DNA of 64,000 nt from Paenibacillus alkaliterrae (GTDB taxonomy: Bacteria; Bacillota; Bacilli; Paenibacillales; Paenibacillaceae): positions 1 to 64,000 of the forward strand of contig NZ_JAKGAP010000014.1 of assembly GCF_021532375.1 (NCBI RefSeq). Reading direction: 5' to 3'. The notes under the pieces were generated by a model. It had not been told where the DNA came from. It made no database searches and saw only the letters and a program-made list of their open reading frames with translations. How positions within the stretch are numbered: the first letter of the stretch is position 1; every line of letters starts with the position of its first letter. The translations under genes were made by a program, and so were the position numbers. Positions 60,755-64,000 of this stretch are shown here, in pieces.

Positions 60755-61771
60755 CTATCTTTTGATAAACAGCTCCAAATAGGCAGCGGTCAAAAATACG
60801 TTAAGCAGCGATACCGGAAGCAGCACCTTCCAGCCAAGACTCATGAGCTGGTCCACCCGTATGCGCGGAAAGGTTGCCCGAATCCAGAACAAGAAAAATA
60901 CGATAAACGCAAACTTCAGCAGAAACCAGATGATCCCCGGCACAAAATCGAGAAACGGAGCCGGCGCATGCCAGCCTCCAAGGAACAGCACGGTCGTTAG
61001 CGCCGCAATGGCATACACGTACACGTATTCCGACAGCATGAAGAAGGCGAAGCGGAAGCCGCTGTACTCGACATGATAACCGGCGACCAGCTCGGATTCC
61101 GCCTCGGGAAGATCGAAGGGCGTACGGTTAAGCTCCGACACTGCCGCAATGACGAATACCGCGAAGCCGACAATCTGCGGCAGGAAGTTCCAGTTCCAGA
61201 ACCAGCCGCCGTCCTGGGCCATAACGATATCTCTCAAATTCAAGCTGCCGCTCAGCAAAATAACGCCAACGACCGAAATGACAAGCGGCACCTCATAGCT
61301 GATCATCTGCGCAGCCGAGCGCATACCGCCAAGAAGCGCGTACTTGTTATTGGACGCCCATCCCCCGAGCACGATCGCAAGTGTCGAGATGCCTGACAGA
61401 GCTACATAATAGAGCAAACCGACGTTCAAATCGGCAAAATACAGCTTTTGCGTGTAAGGAAGCACCGCCAGCACGGAGAAGGCCGGTATGTAGGCGAGCA
61501 CTGGAGCCAGCACAAACAACAGCCGATCCGCCTTGCGCGGGATCGTATCCTCCTTGAGGAGCAGTTTGAGGATATCCGCCACCGTCTGAAAAAGTCCCAG
61601 CGGACCGACCCTGTTCGGACCGATACGCAGCTGCATCCAGCCGATCACCTTCCGCTCGAAATAAATCGCATAGGTAACGAAGCCGAGCACGATGAACAAA
61701 AAGACGACCGCCCATAGGAACAGGACAAGCGCATTGCCCCATGTGAGCGATTCATTGAGCCATGGAGGCAT
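60755..61771 (-). CDS. nuoH: NADH-quinone oxidoreductase subunit H
   Basis: 338 residues, eight membrane helices; it forms the quinone chamber floor. Key phrases are FERKVIGWMQLRIGPNRVGP and ELNRTPFDLPEAESELVAGYHVEYSG. The ATG at 61771 shares one base with the nuoD stop (TAATG). A TTG at 61777 is only 4 bases from GGAGG and less likely. It follows nuoD directly, where many bacteria have nuoEFG. Confidence 0.95.
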   Translation of the reverse strand: MPPWLNESLTWGNALVLFLWAVVFLFIVLGFVTYAIYFERKVIGWMQLRIGPNRVGPLGLFQTVADILKLLLKEDTIPRKADRLLFVLAPVLAYIPAFSVLAVLPYTQKLYFADLNVGLLYYVALSGISTLAIVLGGWASNNKYALLGGMRSAAQMISYEVPLVISVVGVILLSGSLNLRDIVMAQDGGWFWNWNFLPQIVGFAVFVIAAVSELNRTPFDLPEAESELVAGYHVEYSGFRFAFFMLSEYVYVYAIAALTTVLFLGGWHAPAPFLDFVPGIIWFLLKFAFIVFFLFWIRATFPRIRVDQLMSLGWKVLLPVSLLNVFLTAAYLELFIKR

Positions 61772-62871
61772 TAGCAATCGACCTCCCCGACGACAATATC
61801 GATGCCGCCCAGTATCGTAATGAGGTTCGTCATCGTTTCGCCGACCAGCAGCTTCGGCAAAATTTGCAGGTTGACGAAGGACGGCCTGCGGAACTTGAGC
61901 CGGTACGGCTCCGCCTTCCCCTTGGACACGATATGGCAGCCGATCTCGCCGCGCGGCGACTCGATCCTCACATAGACTTCGCCCGCCGGGGGACGGATAA
62001 CTCTTGGCACCTTGCCCATCGTTTCCCCGCCTTCCGGGAACTGCTGCAACGCTTGCTTCAAAATTCGCAAGCTTTGGCGAATCTCCTCCATCCGAATTCG
62101 ATACCTGTCATAGCAATCGCCCTTCTTACCGAGCGGAACGTCAAACTCAAATTGGTTGTATAAGCTGTAAGGCTCCGCCTTTCGTAAATCCCAATCCACG
62201 CCCGTACAGCGCAGGTTCGCACCCGACAAGCCGTAATCGATCGCCGTTGCCGCATCGTACTGACCGATTCCTTTGATCCGGGCCAGAAAAATCTCGTTTC
62301 CGCTGACCAAATTATCGTATTCCTGCAGCTTGTTCTCCATATACGGAATGAAATCGCGCACCTTATCCATCCAGCCCGGGGGTGCGTCCCACTTCACGCC
62401 GCCAACCCGCATGTAGTTATAGGTCAACCGGGCGCCGCACAGCTCGTTGAACAAATCGATAATGATCTCCCGGTCTCGGAATGCATACAGAAACGGGCTC
62501 ATCGCCCCGATATCGAGCAGATACGTCCCCCACCAGACGAGATGGCTGGCAACACGCTGAAGCTCCATGACGATCAGCCTTAGAAACTCCGCCCTAAGCG
62601 GCACTTCAAGTCCCATCATCGTTTCAACCGCATGCACGAGCACGTAATTGTTCGTCATGGCCGAGACATAATCCATACGGTCCGTATAAGGAATGATTTG
62701 CGTAAAATTCAAATTTTCTGCAATCTTCTCGGTGCCCCGGTGCAAATAACCCATGACCGGCGTCGCCTCGGTGATGACTTCCCCATCGAGCTTGACTACG
62801 ATTCGAAATACGCCGTGCGTGCTCGGATGCTGGGGACCAACGTTTAAGAGAAGCTCTTCTGTACGGATCAA
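61771..62871 (-). CDS. nuoD: NADH-quinone oxidoreductase subunit D
   Basis: 366-residue quinone-site subunit. The sequence NVGPQHPSTHGVFRIVVKLDGE carries the conserved HxxxH-type quinone histidine, followed by GYLHRGTEKIAE and PYTDRMDYVSAM. It is not fused to NuoC. It starts at TTG 62871, with GGAGG about 13 bases ahead, a wide spacing that could limit expression. Confidence 0.94.
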   Translation of the reverse strand: MIRTEELLLNVGPQHPSTHGVFRIVVKLDGEVITEATPVMGYLHRGTEKIAENLNFTQIIPYTDRMDYVSAMTNNYVLVHAVETMMGLEVPLRAEFLRLIVMELQRVASHLVWWGTYLLDIGAMSPFLYAFRDREIIIDLFNELCGARLTYNYMRVGGVKWDAPPGWMDKVRDFIPYMENKLQEYDNLVSGNEIFLARIKGIGQYDAATAIDYGLSGANLRCTGVDWDLRKAEPYSLYNQFEFDVPLGKKGDCYDRYRIRMEEIRQSLRILKQALQQFPEGGETMGKVPRVIRPPAGEVYVRIESPRGEIGCHIVSKGKAEPYRLKFRRPSFVNLQILPKLLVGETMTNLITILGGIDIVVGEVDC

Positions 62872-62878
62872 GTGCTGC

Positions 62879-63547
62879 TTACACCTCCGAGTCTAACGGT
62901 TCATAATCCTTGCGGAGCGGATGGCCGACCCAATCGTCCGGCATCATAATGCGGCGCAAATCGGGATGACCGGGAAAATCGATACCCAGCAGGTCGTAAA
63001 TTTCGCGTTCATTCCAATTGGCGGTCGCCCAGACCGGCGTCGCGGAATAGACCGAGGAGTCCTCCCGCTCCGTCTTCACCTTAACGGCGGCCTCCCGCTT
63101 GCTGCTGAGCGAAACCATATGATAAACGACTTCCATATGCGTCTCGTAATCAACGCCGGACACATTGCGCAAGTAATCAAATTGCAGCTGCTTATGCCGC
63201 TTCAGCAGCTCAGCAGCGGCGCGCCAATGAGTATTATTCACGATAACGGTCGGCATATCGCCGTTCAATTCGTTCACGTACGCATCCTCGACGGCTTCGT
63301 CCGCGACCTCCCGCTTCAGCAGCGCAATGATTGCATCCAGCTCCGGCTGCTTCGGAGAAGGCGGCTTCGGCTTGGGCGGTTCAGCTTCCGCCGCCTCAGC
63401 ATCCGCCTTCTCCTTCGCGGCCGCCCGGGCTGCTCTCGCCTCCGCCGCTGCCTTCAGCTTCGCCTCGCGCTCCGCATCTGCTGGCGGAGCGGCCTCCACC
63501 TCTTCATCCGTAAGCGCTTTCCCTTCTTCCTTCCGCTCCTCGCTCAT
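62879..63547 (-). CDS. nuoC: NADH-quinone oxidoreductase subunit C with an Ala/Glu/Pro-rich N-terminal extension
   Basis: 222 residues. The conserved 30-kDa domain starts near residue 70 and includes [21 protein letters not shown] and the signature [22 protein letters not shown]. Before it is an extension of about 65 residues made mostly of Ala, Glu, Lys and Pro ([13 protein letters not shown]), which looks disordered or coiled. Similar extensions occur in other Bacillales. The start overlaps the nuoB stop by 4 bases (ATGA). Confidence 0.93.
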   Translation of the reverse strand: MSEERKEEGKALTDEEVEAAPPADAEREAKLKAAAEARAARAAAKEKADAEAAEAEPPKPKPPSPKQPELDAIIALLKREVADEAVEDAYVNELNGDMPTVIVNNTHWRAAAELLKRHKQLQFDYLRNVSGVDYETHMEVVYHMVSLSSKREAAVKVKTEREDSSVYSATPVWATANWNEREIYDLLGIDFPGHPDLRRIMMPDDWVGHPLRKDYEPLDSEV

Positions 63548-64000
63548 CGGCCGGTCACCCGCTTTCCGGTCTTCGCCTCGTAGCGGATCTTTTCCTGCAG
63601 CTTATTAATACCGTAGATAAGCGCAGCCGGATTAGGGGGACAGCCTGGAATGTACACATCTACAGGCACAATTTGATCTACGCCTTTAATAACCGCGTAT
63701 GATTTAATATAGGGCCCTCCCGCCGTGGCGCAAGACCCCATTGCAATGACCCATTTCGGCTCCGGCATTTGATCATACAGCCGGCGCAGAAGCGGCCCCA
63801 TCTTCTTGGTCACCGTACCGGCCACGATCATCACGTCGGACTGACGCGGCGAGGTGCGGAACATGACGCCGAAGCGGTCCAAATCATAATGCGATGCTCC
63901 CGTCCCCATCATCTCGATGGCGCAGCAGGCGAGGCCGAAGGTTAACGGCCATAACGAGTTGCTTCTTGCCCAAGCCTTCAATTGCTCCAACGTCCCCATA
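63544..64000 (-). CDS. nuoB: NADH-quinone oxidoreductase subunit B (N-terminus cut by the window edge)
   Basis: 151 residues visible. Ligands of the terminal N2 4Fe-4S cluster are present: [19 protein letters not shown] and [10 protein letters not shown]. An ATG at 63999 opens the visible part, but the family carries about 15-25 residues before [16 protein letters not shown], so this ATG is probably internal and the gene runs past 64000. nuoA would be expected next. Confidence 0.94.
   Translation of the reverse strand, partial: MGTLEQLKAWARSNSLWPLTFGLACCAIEMMGTGASHYDLDRFGVMFRTSPRQSDVMIVAGTVTKKMGPLLRRLYDQMPEPKWVIAMGSCATAGGPYIKSYAVIKGVDQIVPVDVYIPGCPPNPAALIYGINKLQEKIRYEAKTGKRVTGR

Overview
The window looks like a chromosomal segment of a spore-forming, Gram-positive, flagellated Firmicute, most likely Paenibacillus or a close relative. 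Three things point there: the gene order spoIID–spoIIQ–spoIIID–mbl–flhO–flhP–fabZ; an alpha/beta-type spore protein; and an S-layer apparatus with four SLH-domain proteins plus csaB and tagA. Almost every gene reads on the minus strand. The one convincing plus-strand gene is a transposase-derived ORF at 41.4 kb.

Layout, following the mostly minus-strand transcription from right to left. 54.4–64.0 kb: a complex I operon, nuoB(partial)-C-D-H-I-J-K-L-M-N, with no nuoEFG between nuoD and nuoH. 50.8–54.0 kb: an SLH-anchored subtilisin-like protease. 48.7–50.8 kb: a DUF1146 membrane protein and murA. 42.8–48.6 kb: a LacI regulator, a sugar ABC transporter and a GH32 fructan/sucrose hydrolase, preceded by a sigma-A promoter, a 38-bp perfect operator palindrome and a cre-like site. 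40.5–42.8 kb: accessory DNA with a 60-bp tandem array, a catalytically degenerate IS1595-type transposase gene behind a LexA-like box, a GGGTT repeat and copies of a dispersed inverted repeat. 34.8–40.5 kb: spoIID, spoIIQ, spoIIID, mbl, flhO, flhP and an EpuA-like gene. 31.7–34.6 kb: a CDP-alcohol transferase, fabZ and a phosphosugar mutase. 26.4–31.7 kb: DUF5693 protein, csaB, tagA and tagO, the secondary cell wall polymer set. 15.3–26.0 kb: two large SLH proteins (one the likely S-layer protein) and two exported proteins of unknown function. 13.6–15.2 kb: spore protein and metK. 10.4–13.5 kb: AT-rich accessory DNA with an AbiF/Abi_2-type gene, a small coiled-coil gene and a frameshifted IS630 element. 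0.2–10.4 kb: a 1,470-residue SLH protein, a phosphodiester glycosidase, degS-degU and a small unknown gene.

How the parts fit together: tagO, tagA and csaB probably build and pyruvylate the polymer to which the SLH domains of the four surface proteins bind. spoIID, spoIIQ and spoIIID belong to engulfment and mother-cell gene control. Mbl, MurA and FabZ serve wall and membrane growth.

The candidate for a less-described system is the Abi_2/AbiF unit at 12.4–13.5 kb. A strong sigma-A promoter drives a very short predicted RNA that folds into a hairpin with a terminator tail, directly upstream of a HEPN-type (R-x4-H) Abi protein; this resembles an RNA-antitoxin/protein-toxin pair. Other leads are the REP/MITE-like repeats with a possibly domesticated, possibly SOS-controlled transposase, and a terminator-type leader on metK that is not an S-box. 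All assignments come from reading the sequence; no database search was run.
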